DNA of 64,000 nt from Euryarchaeota archaeon UBA605 (lineage in GTDB: Archaea; Thermoplasmatota; Poseidoniia; Poseidoniales; Thalassarchaeaceae): contig DATY01000001.1 in the NCBI GenBank assembly GCA_002504905.1, positions 5,530 to 69,529 on the forward strand. The letters run 5' to 3'. The notes under the pieces were generated by a model. It saw nothing but the letters and a program-made list of their open reading frames with translations. It ran no database searches and was not told the DNA's origin. Below, in pieces: positions 43,605 through 53,300 of the stretch. Position 1 is the stretch's first letter, and each line of letters starts with the position of its first letter. A program made the position numbers and the translations under genes.

Positions 43605-45014
43605 ATGACAGATAATGAAGCAAGGGAAGTAGTAGGAGACTACAAAGCAGGATGGCATGATCCAGAAAATTCAACAATTCGGTTTGATGCGGGGCTATCG
43701 GAGCAAGTTGTTCGAGATATTTCAGAATTAAAAAATGAGCCTGAATGGATGACTGAAATGAGAGTAAAGGCGTTCAAGCATTTTGATGAAAGACCGATGC
43801 CTACTTGGGGGAATATGTCTATGCTCGAAGAAATTGATTTCGAATCAATTTGTTATTATCTTAGATCATCTAAAGCTACGGAAAATGACTGGGAAGATGT
43901 TCCGGAAGATATTCGTAATACATTTGATAGATTAGGTATTCCTGATGCTGAACAAAAATGGCTCAGTGGAGTTACTGCTCAATATGAGTCAGAGGCAGTA
44001 TATCACTCAATTAGAGAAGACTTGGAAAAACAGGGAGTTATCTTCTTGGACATGGATAGTGGATTAAGGGAACATGAAGAGCTTGTAAAAAAATGGTTCT
44101 GTAGTGTTGTTCCTTATTCAGATAATAAGTTTAGTGCTCTCAATACCGCAGTTTGGTCAGGAGGATCTTTTATTTATGTTCCAAAAGGAGTTCATGTTGA
44201 ATTGCCTGTTCAAGCATACTTCAGAATAAATGCGAAAAATATGGGTCAATTTGAAAGAACTCTAATTATTGCTGATGAAGGAAGTAGTATACACTATGTT
44301 GAAGGTTGTACTGCACCTACTTACTCTACCGATTCATTACATTCAGCAGTGGTAGAACTTGTAGCGCTACCAGGAGCACACATCAGATACAGTACTGTTC
44401 AAAATTGGAGTGCAAATGTATACAATCTTGTTACAAAAAGAGGAATTGCGCATGAGAAAGCGAAGATAGAATGGGTTGATGGAAATATCGGAAGTAAGTT
44501 AACTATGAAATATCCCTCTGTAATTCTGAAAGGAGAGGGTTCTCATGCAGAAGTAATTTCTGTTGCATACTCGGGTTCAGGGCAGCATCAAGATGCAGGA
44601 GCAAAAATTCATCATTTAGCAAGCAACACCACGAGTAAGATTTTATCCAAATCCATTAGTAAAGATGGAGGCAGAGGTTCTTACAGAGGTCAAGTAACAG
44701 TCTCTCCTAAAGCTGAGAATTGTAAATTGAATGTGGTTTGTGATGCACTAATTTTGGATGAAAATAGTAGAAGTGACACATACCCTACAATGGAAGTTGC
44801 AAATCCTACAGCTCGTTGTGAACATGAAGCAAGTGTTTCGAAAGTAAGTGATAATCAACTATTTTACTTAATGAGTAGAGGACATTCAGAAGAAGAAGCA
44901 TTAGCACTTATCGTAAATGGATTCTTTGAGCCATTTACAAGAGAACTTCCAATGGAATATGCTGTTGAATTGAATAAATTAATGGCACTAGAAATGGAAG
45001 GAAGTATCGGTTAA
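43605..45014 (+). CDS. sufB: Fe-S cluster assembly protein SufB
   Basis: The cluster scaffold subunit, 469 residues. Typical patches are SGGSFIYVPKGVHVELP, EGCTAPTYSTDSLHSAVVE, IEWVDGNIGSKLTMKYPS and GHSEEEALALIVNGFFEPF. The region forms the beta-helix that dimerises with SufD. Start ATG follows AGGAGTG by eight bases. Complete and of normal length. It is coupled to sufD 14 bases downstream. Confidence 0.97.
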   Translation: MTDNEAREVVGDYKAGWHDPENSTIRFDAGLSEQVVRDISELKNEPEWMTEMRVKAFKHFDERPMPTWGNMSMLEEIDFESICYYLRSSKATENDWEDVPEDIRNTFDRLGIPDAEQKWLSGVTAQYESEAVYHSIREDLEKQGVIFLDMDSGLREHEELVKKWFCSVVPYSDNKFSALNTAVWSGGSFIYVPKGVHVELPVQAYFRINAKNMGQFERTLIIADEGSSIHYVEGCTAPTYSTDSLHSAVVELVALPGAHIRYSTVQNWSANVYNLVTKRGIAHEKAKIEWVDGNIGSKLTMKYPSVILKGEGSHAEVISVAYSGSGQHQDAGAKIHHLASNTTSKILSKSISKDGGRGSYRGQVTVSPKAENCKLNVVCDALILDENSRSDTYPTMEVANPTARCEHEASVSKVSDNQLFYLMSRGHSEEEALALIVNGFFEPFTRELPMEYAVELNKLMALEMEGSIG

Positions 45015-45028
45015 TTGGGGTCAATTAG

Positions 45029-46135
45029 ATGAAATCAGAAGAGTTGTATCTTTCTCTGTGTGAACCTGATAATTCAAATCACCTATGGAGATACTCTCCA
45101 TGGAGAAAGGTTCATCCCACTGGAAAAGTTAGAGAGATACCTACCAATTATTCACATCCTGAGATAGAAATCTCACTTCTAGATGGAAGCAAGGTTCCTG
45201 ACAGCCTTAGCATAGATAAAGAAGATTCTCCAGATAAAAAAAATAACTTCAGCGACCCTGTTTCAATGAGTTTTATTGAATCAATTTCTCGTGATTCAAA
45301 ATTTATTTTCAAAGCTAAGAAAGGTACGATTTTGGAACAACCTGTTGTGTTGAAAATTAATACAGGTTCAGCAAACTCGGCAATAAATCTTAGTTTAGAG
45401 ATTGGGAGGCATTGTGAGTTTGAATTAATCACATTAATTGTAGGAAAACCAGACTGGTTCGGATTATTACGTAAAGGAAAAATTGGAGAGGGTTCAGTAA
45501 TTAATGATGTAGTAGTTGGTCAAATGAAACGCGGGACTCTACTAAGAGTAGATGCAATTAACATTGGAAAAGATTCTCAAGTAAAAGCTGGAAGTATTAG
45601 TTCAGGTTCAGATAGAACAAAGGCCGATCTAAGATATATGATGGATGAGAATGGTAGTAATCTTAGAGTTCTGGGCTCAATATTATCTGCGGATAAAATG
45701 CATATTGATCATCATATTGAGATATATCATTATGCTCCAGAAACCTATAGTAGATTAGATTGGCATTCAGCTTGTGGAGGGAAAAGTAAAACAATAGGCA
45801 CTGGTATGTTAAGAGTTTCAAATGGATCTAAAGGTGCTGATGCAGGTCAAATATTTCATAATTTATTACTATCTGATAAGGCCGAAGCAGATAGTATTCC
45901 AGAACTTGAAGTAAGTGAGCATGATGTCGTTGGTTGTGGCCATGGAACAGCAAATGGACCTATTGACGAAGAACAAATGTTCTATTTAGAAGCAAGAGGT
46001 TTTAGTCCTGATGATGCAAAGGATACTCTCATAGCTGCTTTTCTAAATACTACTCTTTCAGAAATGGGGAGTGACAAATTACATCAGTGGTTAGCAGAAA
46101 ACTTACAAGGTGAATTAAGAACCCTTACAACATAG
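45029..46135 (+). CDS. sufD: Fe-S cluster assembly protein SufD
   Basis: Partner of SufB, 368 residues. The beta-helix core includes HIDHHIEIYHYAPETYS, and the C-terminus carries GHGTANGPIDEEQMFYLEARGF, matching the SufD/SufB shared end. The N-terminal helical region is shorter and less conserved, as in archaeal forms. Its stop is 34 bases before the start of a small Cys-rich ORF. Confidence 0.93.
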   Translation: MKSEELYLSLCEPDNSNHLWRYSPWRKVHPTGKVREIPTNYSHPEIEISLLDGSKVPDSLSIDKEDSPDKKNNFSDPVSMSFIESISRDSKFIFKAKKGTILEQPVVLKINTGSANSAINLSLEIGRHCEFELITLIVGKPDWFGLLRKGKIGEGSVINDVVVGQMKRGTLLRVDAINIGKDSQVKAGSISSGSDRTKADLRYMMDENGSNLRVLGSILSADKMHIDHHIEIYHYAPETYSRLDWHSACGGKSKTIGTGMLRVSNGSKGADAGQIFHNLLLSDKAEADSIPELEVSEHDVVGCGHGTANGPIDEEQMFYLEARGFSPDDAKDTLIAAFLNTTLSEMGSDKLHQWLAENLQGELRTLTT

Positions 46136-46169
46136 AAAGGAATTAGAACCTAACTGCTGTAGGAATGTT

Positions 46170-46310
46170 ATGGATTACGATCATTGTAAAGAAATCACAT
46201 GTGTATGTGGTTTCAGGGGAGCCGCAATTCCAGTCAGGCAGCATATGGAATGCCCTAATTGTAGAAGAGTTGTAGAAGCATGTTGCGAGGGAGTTCCTAC
46301 TTATTCATGA
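46170..46310 (+). CDS. Small Cys-rich protein downstream of sufD
   Basis: A 46-residue ORF with AGGA five bases before ATG 46170. It holds seven cysteines: Cys6, a CxC at 11-13 (CVCGF), CPNC at 28-31, and a CC pair at 39-40. This pattern suggests a metal or Fe-S binding mini-protein. It was found by reading the gap after sufD, is too short for most gene callers, and starts 34 bases after sufD. No family is recognised. Its place suggests an Fe-S chaperone or regulator. Confidence 0.55.
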   Translation: MDYDHCKEITCVCGFRGAAIPVRQHMECPNCRRVVEACCEGVPTYS

Positions 46311-46358
46311 CATTTATTTCAAACAATTTATATGAGTAAGTAGATTGAAGCAATTTAG

Positions 46359-47108
46359 ATGCTACCTAACGGAAGGATTGAGAGAATCCGTGAAAAAAAA
46401 GTAGGTACGCTTGTTGCATCAATTACAGGATTATACTTAGTTCTTTTATTTCTAATTCCAATTTTTTTAGTTACAGATTCAGTACCCGAACTTTCAGGAA
46501 GGGCTAATAGAATAGATTATGCAACAATAGACGGATGGGGGTCTTGGGGTAATCAGGATAATAGTTTGAATGAGGATATCGGCCATAATCAAGAAGAGTT
46601 TGGTTACTTTAGTTGGTCTGATCTAAACCCAGTAGCTGCATTTGTTTATTCATTTGGTGATCTAAATTGTCATCAAAAAAGTGAAAGATCTTGGGAAATA
46701 AACGGTAACCAATTAGCAGTTTGTGTTAGAGATGTTGGATTATTTCTAGGTTTATTTGTTGGGGCTATATTTTGGAGATTTAAAGGCCTTAACAGATGGA
46801 CAGTTAGAGATTCTTTCCTATCAGTATTCAGAGATGAGCAAATTTCTTTCTTATACATTAAAGATAGAAGAATGATTGCAATGATTATCTTTCTTTCAAT
46901 TGGCGCATTACCAATAGGTTTTGATGGGTTCTATCAATTATTAACTGACTACGAATCAACAAATTCTATGAGATTGATTACTGGAACTATAGCTGGATTT
47001 GTACTATCTTGGTGGTTCTGTGCAGCGATTAGTTCAAAGACAAATGATTTTACAGATTCAAGTCAGGTTAAACTTCCTGCAAATGCAGGATTAGTATTCA
47101 AAGACTAA
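46359..47108 (+). CDS. DUF2085 family membrane protein
   Basis: A 249-residue polytopic protein with about five hydrophobic segments. The DUF2085 signature appears as CHQKSERSWEINGNQLAVCVRD followed by a long helix; the Cys/His spacing hints at metal binding. The function of this family is not known. A TTTATATG element lies about 30 bases upstream of the start. The 3' end shares CTAA with the stop of the convergent kinase gene. Confidence 0.8.
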   Translation: MLPNGRIERIREKKVGTLVASITGLYLVLLFLIPIFLVTDSVPELSGRANRIDYATIDGWGSWGNQDNSLNEDIGHNQEEFGYFSWSDLNPVAAFVYSFGDLNCHQKSERSWEINGNQLAVCVRDVGLFLGLFVGAIFWRFKGLNRWTVRDSFLSVFRDEQISFLYIKDRRMIAMIIFLSIGALPIGFDGFYQLLTDYESTNSMRLITGTIAGFVLSWWFCAAISSKTNDFTDSSQVKLPANAGLVFKD

Positions 47109-48448
47109 TTTTTCCCTTGCCACCATCTAATCAAATCATTCTCATCGAAAGGAGATTTGATTGAAGAATTTCCAGAACCTAAAATTTTAATCCTCTGAAT
47201 ACAACTATTCACGTCCACTGAGTATTTATTCGAACGAATAATCTGACCAATACAAAAACGAATATGAGTATTAGGATTCTTTACAATCCAGGATTTAATT
47301 GCTTTTCTAAGGGGCCAAATTGCTAAAGAAAGGTAACCAAATGGTAGAACCTGTTCTTTAATCTGGTTTCTAGCTGTATCTCTTCCAATTAGTGAACGAT
47401 GTTGATGTAACCAATCTAAATCGTCATTGAGATATCTAATTATTTTATGACAATGGCTTTCGGAAACGGCCCTAATTGGTCCCTGAGCAGAGCGTAATTC
47501 TCCAACGTCTGCATTAGCCAGAACTGATAATGTTCCAACTATTGAAGAAATAGAGTGGGAAAGAATACTTTTCGGCACATAAGGGGAGATATTTCCTTCA
47601 AAATTTGATAATATGTAATCATGTTGTTTTTGTGCGTGTTTTAGGACTTGCCACGGTTTCTTACCATCAAGCCAATTCTCACGAGTATTATTTGGTTCCA
47701 TACCAAGACCAACAAGAGTGGTCTGACCTTTACTTTTAACTAATAATTTTCTTATCAGATTTTGTTCTACAATTTCCAATTTAACATTAATTGGATTTGG
47801 TCGAGAATTTAAAAATCTCCTAATTCTCAATCTCAGTTGATTTTTGAAATCTTCTTCACTTCCTTCATTAAGTACCGGACCAATAATTGCCCCCATATCA
47901 AATGGGATTGGCATTTCTAATTGTCCTGAAAGCAGACTATGATATCCAGATCTAATTTCTTTCTGTAATGAACTAGTTTCAAAATATTCTTCCTTCTCAG
48001 AATGAGCACGAAGAGTTCCAGTTCTTATTCTATTTAATGCTAAATCAGGGTCGCAATCCACCCAAACACAAAGATCAGGGACCAAGGCCGCAGAATTCAT
48101 ATGAGATACTTTCTCTAATCCTAAACCACCTACTATTCCTTGATAAACAAGAGAAGAATGGACATTCCTTTCGCTAACTACTACTTTACCATCCTCTAAA
48201 CGAGGTAATATCCAACCATGAGAATGGTCGACTCTATCAGCTGCGAATAGGCCTGCTTCCCCTTCAGGAGTCATTGTTTTTGTTCGTACTGAATTAATGG
48301 CGAGACGCCCCAGAGGGTGGTCTCTTCTAGGTTCTCCAGTCACTTCTACTGAAGTGAAGGTGAACTCTTTGTCAATTACTTCAGCTATTACTTTGGTAGC
48401 GAGGCCTTTGCCACTACCATCCCCTCCTTCGACACTGATTAGATACAT
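47105..48448 (-). CDS. tmk: Thymidylate kinase with a large unidentified C-terminal domain
   Basis: Phosphorylates dTMP to dTDP. The N-terminal 200 residues or so hold the P-loop GGDGSGKG, the TGEPRRDHPLGR segment, and SERNVHSSLVYQG in place of the usual DRY region. Standard thymidylate kinase has about 210 residues; this protein has 447. The extra C-terminal 240 residues (from about ILRIRRFLN onward) have no recognised motif and are rich in helices, basic and aromatic residues. There is no stop or frameshift between the halves. It is the last of a three-gene minus-strand group. Confidence 0.85.
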   Translation of the reverse strand: MYLISVEGGDGSGKGLATKVIAEVIDKEFTFTSVEVTGEPRRDHPLGRLAINSVRTKTMTPEGEAGLFAADRVDHSHGWILPRLEDGKVVVSERNVHSSLVYQGIVGGLGLEKVSHMNSAALVPDLCVWVDCDPDLALNRIRTGTLRAHSEKEEYFETSSLQKEIRSGYHSLLSGQLEMPIPFDMGAIIGPVLNEGSEEDFKNQLRLRIRRFLNSRPNPINVKLEIVEQNLIRKLLVKSKGQTTLVGLGMEPNNTRENWLDGKKPWQVLKHAQKQHDYILSNFEGNISPYVPKSILSHSISSIVGTLSVLANADVGELRSAQGPIRAVSESHCHKIIRYLNDDLDWLHQHRSLIGRDTARNQIKEQVLPFGYLSLAIWPLRKAIKSWIVKNPNTHIRFCIGQIIRSNKYSVDVNSCIQRIKILGSGNSSIKSPFDENDLIRWWQGKN

Positions 48449-48453
48449 CTAAA

Positions 48454-49194
48454 TCATTGTCCCTCTGAAGAATAATAATCGGTAAATTGATCCCTAGTCA
48501 GATACATTAATCCAAGTCCAATTAATATTAGTAGAGGACCTATGAAAATCATTCCTCTACTGAACAAACCGAAGAAAGTAAACCACCAAGATCTGTTATA
48601 TTTATTTCCATTATATACTTCCAAACCACCAATAATTCCTGCTAAACCAGTTAGTAGAGTAATCGCTGCAATAAAAAATCCTACAAAAACCGAATCTGCA
48701 AGATTACTATCGCCTCTCATATCAATAGGTCCAATAAATCCATCACCTGGCTCTAGAGTAACAACAATTTGTGAGTGATCGCCAGGAACCAATAGAATTT
48801 CTACAGTTTTATTATCTACATGTTGAACGTATAATATTGAAGATTGTCTGGGTACATCTACAATAGAAAAACGTCCTCCCGAATCTGTAATATCACTAGC
48901 AATTGTGGTCCTATCTTCATTCAATAATTCAACTAGAATACCCTCAATTGGATCGCCACCGCTATTATTCTCAAGTGAAGAAATTACTAGCCCGTTGACT
49001 GTATCAGAAGACTGATCTTCACCAATTTGACCCATTATATCTGCCGGGTCAGCTGCCATTAGTAAAACTCCGAGCATTGCACCTAAAGAACTCCCTAGAA
49101 TAATGAGAATTGCTCCTGCCACTCTAGTGGCCGGATCAATAGATAGATCATGTAACCATAATTCAAATCCTGAATCATTTCCATCATCGCTCAT
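48454..49194 (-). CDS. Membrane protein with carboxypeptidase-regulatory-like beta domain
   Basis: A 246-residue protein. An N-terminal helix (about residues 25-47) is followed by an exported beta-rich region (about 65-150) with GDPIEGILVELLNEDR and DSGGRFSIVDVP, the pattern of carboxypeptidase regulatory-like or Ig-like domains. Two more hydrophobic segments lie near the C-terminus. Probably a cell-surface binding or structural protein. The tmk gene starts five bases after its stop and the glutaminyl cyclase gene ends 14 bases upstream, so a single unit is likely. Confidence 0.65.
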   Translation of the reverse strand: MSDDGNDSGFELWLHDLSIDPATRVAGAILIILGSSLGAMLGVLLMAADPADIMGQIGEDQSSDTVNGLVISSLENNSGGDPIEGILVELLNEDRTTIASDITDSGGRFSIVDVPRQSSILYVQHVDNKTVEILLVPGDHSQIVVTLEPGDGFIGPIDMRGDSNLADSVFVGFFIAAITLLTGLAGIIGGLEVYNGNKYNRSWWFTFFGLFSRGMIFIGPLLILIGLGLMYLTRDQFTDYYSSEGQ

Positions 49195-49208
49195 CGAACT
49201 ACCTCCGG

Positions 49209-50225
49209 CTATTCCTCTTTATTGCGAGTGGGGGGGGGATGTTGAGTTTGTCGCCTAAATATTTTGTAAAATATCATTCCAAAAATAGGCCATGAAAAAG
49301 GCATAACGAATATTGCAACAGCAATCAATAATATGGTTCTAAACAAAGAAAAATTATTTTCATTACAACAATCTAGTAATTCTTCTGAGATTAGACAATC
49401 TTGAGAATTTACTTGTAAATCAACAAGATAATAGTTAGACCAATTTTTACCAGTAATCCAAAAGAAAGATGATGAATCATCAAAAGCAATTCCATTCAAT
49501 TCTCTTGAATAATTATTTTCGAATTGCTGACGAATTTCAGAAAAGTCAAATTCTGAACAAACATTACCTGAATTGGGATTAATTGCTAATATTTTATCTT
49601 CAAGCCAAATATTTGAATAGATAAAACCAGAATCAGAAGGGCATTCGAGTTCATTAAGTCTATTTATTGGAGAATTATTGTAGTAAACGGTCAAAGAACC
49701 AACAATTGAAGAAAGATTACTACTATCGATTTTTGACAATTGATAAGAACCATCGGAAAGCCAAAGATTGCCGCTTTGTGTAGAGCAAATCCCCCAACCT
49801 TCGCCATTAATAGAAAAATTCCCAATGGCCTCTAACGTTGATGAATTGTAAATAAATCCAATATTTTCCCTCCATGTTAATTGAATTATATTACCATTTG
49901 ATACAGAAATTCCCTCTGCAAAATATGTCTCTGACAAATTAGCTATTTTCTCAATTTCTCCTGTAGTAGTATTCACGACCCTAAGACTTGATTCACCATA
50001 TAATCCAGTACTTTCATATAATTTCCCATCTAAAAATAGCAAACCCTGAGTGAATGCCAAAGAATCATGAGGAAGTGTATCTATTACTTCGGGAAAGATT
50101 ATTTCTACATTATTCACTTCCGAATCTGTTGAAGAATCAGAGGAAACTAGCCCCGAAAATGATGAAAAAAGAAGTATGAAAAATAAGAACAAAACAGATT
50201 TGTGACCTCCCCCCCGCACTACCAT
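49209..50225 (-). CDS. Glutaminyl-peptide cyclotransferase family protein (glutamine cyclotransferase), membrane-anchored
   Basis: A protein of about 338 residues. After an N-terminal signal helix, a five-bladed propeller-like domain shows the family marks HDSLAFTQGL, YESTGLYGESSLR, YFAEGI, GEGWGI, LWLSDGS and FWITGK. These enzymes convert N-terminal Gln to pyroglutamate on exported proteins. A second helix near the C-terminus anchors it. ATG 50225 is chosen. A 7-C run lies at 50209-50215 near the start and a 9-G run (plus strand) at 49230-49238 near the stop. It diverges from the M30-like protease gene. Confidence 0.85.
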   Translation of the reverse strand: MVVRGGGHKSVLFLFFILLFSSFSGLVSSDSSTDSEVNNVEIIFPEVIDTLPHDSLAFTQGLLFLDGKLYESTGLYGESSLRVVNTTTGEIEKIANLSETYFAEGISVSNGNIIQLTWRENIGFIYNSSTLEAIGNFSINGEGWGICSTQSGNLWLSDGSYQLSKIDSSNLSSIVGSLTVYYNNSPINRLNELECPSDSGFIYSNIWLEDKILAINPNSGNVCSEFDFSEIRQQFENNYSRELNGIAFDDSSSFFWITGKNWSNYYLVDLQVNSQDCLISEELLDCCNENNFSLFRTILLIAVAIFVMPFSWPIFGMIFYKIFRRQTQHPPPTRNKEE

Positions 50226-50301
50226 GTACGAACGATGCTCCATCGATGTTAAAATAGGTCTCAAACGGGCATTAACTAGTAATAAACAGGATGTGGCGCT
50301 A

Positions 50302-53300
50302 TTGAGGCTAAATTATAAACAAAACAATCTTACTACTCCACTGTTTATTGTTGGAGTCATGATTGTTGCAAGCTTATCGCCACTTGCATTAGCAAACCCT
50401 AATATTGAGGATGATACATCAGAGTTTTCATATGGTAATTTAGATGGATTCGATCCTTCAATAGAAGGAAAGAAATACATGTTCACAAATGAATCTGAGC
50501 CAGCATTTTCTGCTACTGGGCATTTGAAAAAACAATGGATTGAAGATGGTTATCCGAATCTAGTGCTTCCATTCTCTCAGTCATATATTAATTCTAAATC
50601 TTCGACAAGAAATTGTACTAATGCATGGAGTCAGGGAGATACAGATACTGTACCTTCAGCAAATGGAAATGTGGATGCAACTGTACAAAAGATTTCTTCT
50701 AATGCCGCAATATTTGTAGAAAATGGACAGATATTGTCAGCAACCACTCTAAATGACATAGCTTCAACATTTGAATCCACAATTTATCCAACAGATACAA
50801 CTTATTTTGGTTCAATGCCAGATGTTGATAATAATTGTCAATTAGAAATTATGATACTTGCCATAGATGGAGGTGGTGGAATAGGAGGATATTTCTCACC
50901 AGGTATTTCTTCTCAAAGGGAATCTGTCTTCATTGATGTCGATGATATGAGTTGGAGAAATACAATATTGGCACATGAATTCCAACATTTATTACATAAT
51001 GCTAGAGATCCATTTGAAAATTTATGGGTTGATGAAGGTGCAGCAGATATGGCAGCTTACCTATGCTTTGGAGTAACTTCCACTCTGACAGGTCATGCAA
51101 ACGAATGGTCTCAAAATTCGAATATGAGTGTCAGATGGTGGAATCAAAGAATTGCAGATTATGGTGCTGGTTTTATGTTTTTGATGTATTTAGCAGATAA
51201 ATTAGGAGGAGGTAGCGCAATACAAAGTCTAGTGGCTGATACCGCAACAGGAGGAGCTGGAATTGAAAATTTAGCTGCAAATCCACAACCAGGTTCAACG
51301 TCAATTGGGACCACTATGAGTCAAATTTATGCTAATTTCAGTGCGGCTGTGACTTTAGACAGTGCACAAGGAGCATTTGGATTTTCGAATTTGGATTTAT
51401 CCGAAGCTTGTACCGCTGCTTTTATTTGTAAAGTGCAGAAAAGTGGTTACAATGATCAGTGGACCAATGATTGGACCAGTAACAGTGACTCTGTCGAAGG
51501 ATGGGGGATGAGGTCATACAAATTTGCACAGGGTTCTGGAGCCCCTTTGAATTTAATGGTTTCACCTACCCAATTTGGTTTTGAAGGAATCATAATGTCT
51601 AAAGAATCTGCAACTGGAACTTGGTCAATGGATAGATTAAGAATTGATCCATCAAGTGGCGCTGGAACGGGCCTAGTCTATGGATTTGGAAATATTACAG
51701 ACGAAGTTTGGTTAATCACTTGGTATGAATCTATAGTCGACGATTGCGATTATAATTATGCTAGCTGCGGGATTACAACTGGTTCATATCCAGAAGCAGC
51801 TATTACTGTACAAGCTGGACTGATTACTGACCCCGCAGAAGTAGAAATTGTATCTATTGAAAACTTCGATAGAGATGGCGATAATTTGGATGACAGTAGT
51901 AGAATTGACTTAGAAGTCACCTCTAATGCTTTCTTTGAGATTCTTGAAGTTGAAGTTAATGCATATCTAAACAATACTATTCAAGACACATTAGTCTTTG
52001 ACATGACTGCTGGAAATAGCGTTGCAAGCGAAAAAAGTATTTGGTTCACACCGCCAGAAACTGGAGATTGGACTTATGGAGTTAAGATTACTGATTTTAC
52101 TGGGGTAATGGTAGACCAGGCTTTCGCGTTACCAGTTAATATCGCTAATATGGAACCAGTTGCATCCGGTTCTTTAACAACAAATATTACACAAACATGG
52201 CTTCCTGTAGCTATGTTTGGTTCAGGATATGATGAATGGGGATTCAGTCAGGTGAATGGAAGTTTTAGCCATAATGAGACGCCAATTGCATATTACTGGG
52301 ATTTGGGCGATAATACCTCATCTGGATTAAAAAATCCTGTACATTCATACCTAGAAACAGGAACCTACACTGTTGTTTTGACAGTTAAAGATAGAGGAGG
52401 ATATTTCTCAGAACCACAAGCTTGGACAGTAATAGTTACTGACACGTCTGTCCCAAATCCGATAATTACTGTAGACGGCATAGTTCAAGATTCAGAATTA
52501 ACTTTAATGACTAATCAAAGAGTACAGTTTTCAGCATTATCAAGCGAAGACAATGTACCTATTGAAGAAATGACTTTTACTTGGAATTGGGGAGATGGTC
52601 AAATTGAACAAGGTAAAGGATTAGCAGAATTAGGTCATGCATGGGTCGATGGCAGTGCAGATGGGATAATTTACACATTAACTCTAACAATTGATGATGG
52701 AAATCAATTTGTAGATTATTCAATTTTCATTAGAGTTTTGAATAGAGTTCCTCAACAAATCTTTGACGACACATTACAAACATTTACTTTAACACCGATT
52801 GAGATGCCATTAATTTTTGAGGACCAAGATGGTTTTATTGTAGAATACCAATGGACATTTGAAGAAGGAGTAAATATCGAAGGTTCGGGTATGACATTGA
52901 CTTCTGATTTCTCAGTAACAGAATCACTGGAAAGAAATCCAGTAATTGGCTGGAAAGAACCGGGTATGAAAAATGTTAGTTTAGAAGTCACTGATGATGA
53001 TGGTAATTCTTCAACTACAACAATACAGATCCTAGTTGTTAATCAAAGACCAGTGGCAGTATTTGCAAGACCAAGTGATGGATTTGTTGATACTGAATAT
53101 ATCTTTGAGAGCCTGTCTTTTGACCCAGATGGAAATAGTTCTTCCCTAGAGGTTATTTGGAATATATCGGCATTTGATGAAGAGATATACAATGTTTCAA
53201 CAGTTTATCATACATTTACATCTCCAGGATTATACAGTATTAGTTTGACAGTAATTGATGAAAGAGGAATGGAGTCCGCAACGAAATCATACACAATAAG

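Noticed and set aside
46165..46269. A 34-codon ORF from ATG 46165 in the gap after sufD
   Set aside because: It overlaps the better-supported Cys-rich ORF in another frame and has no recognisable composition or motif.
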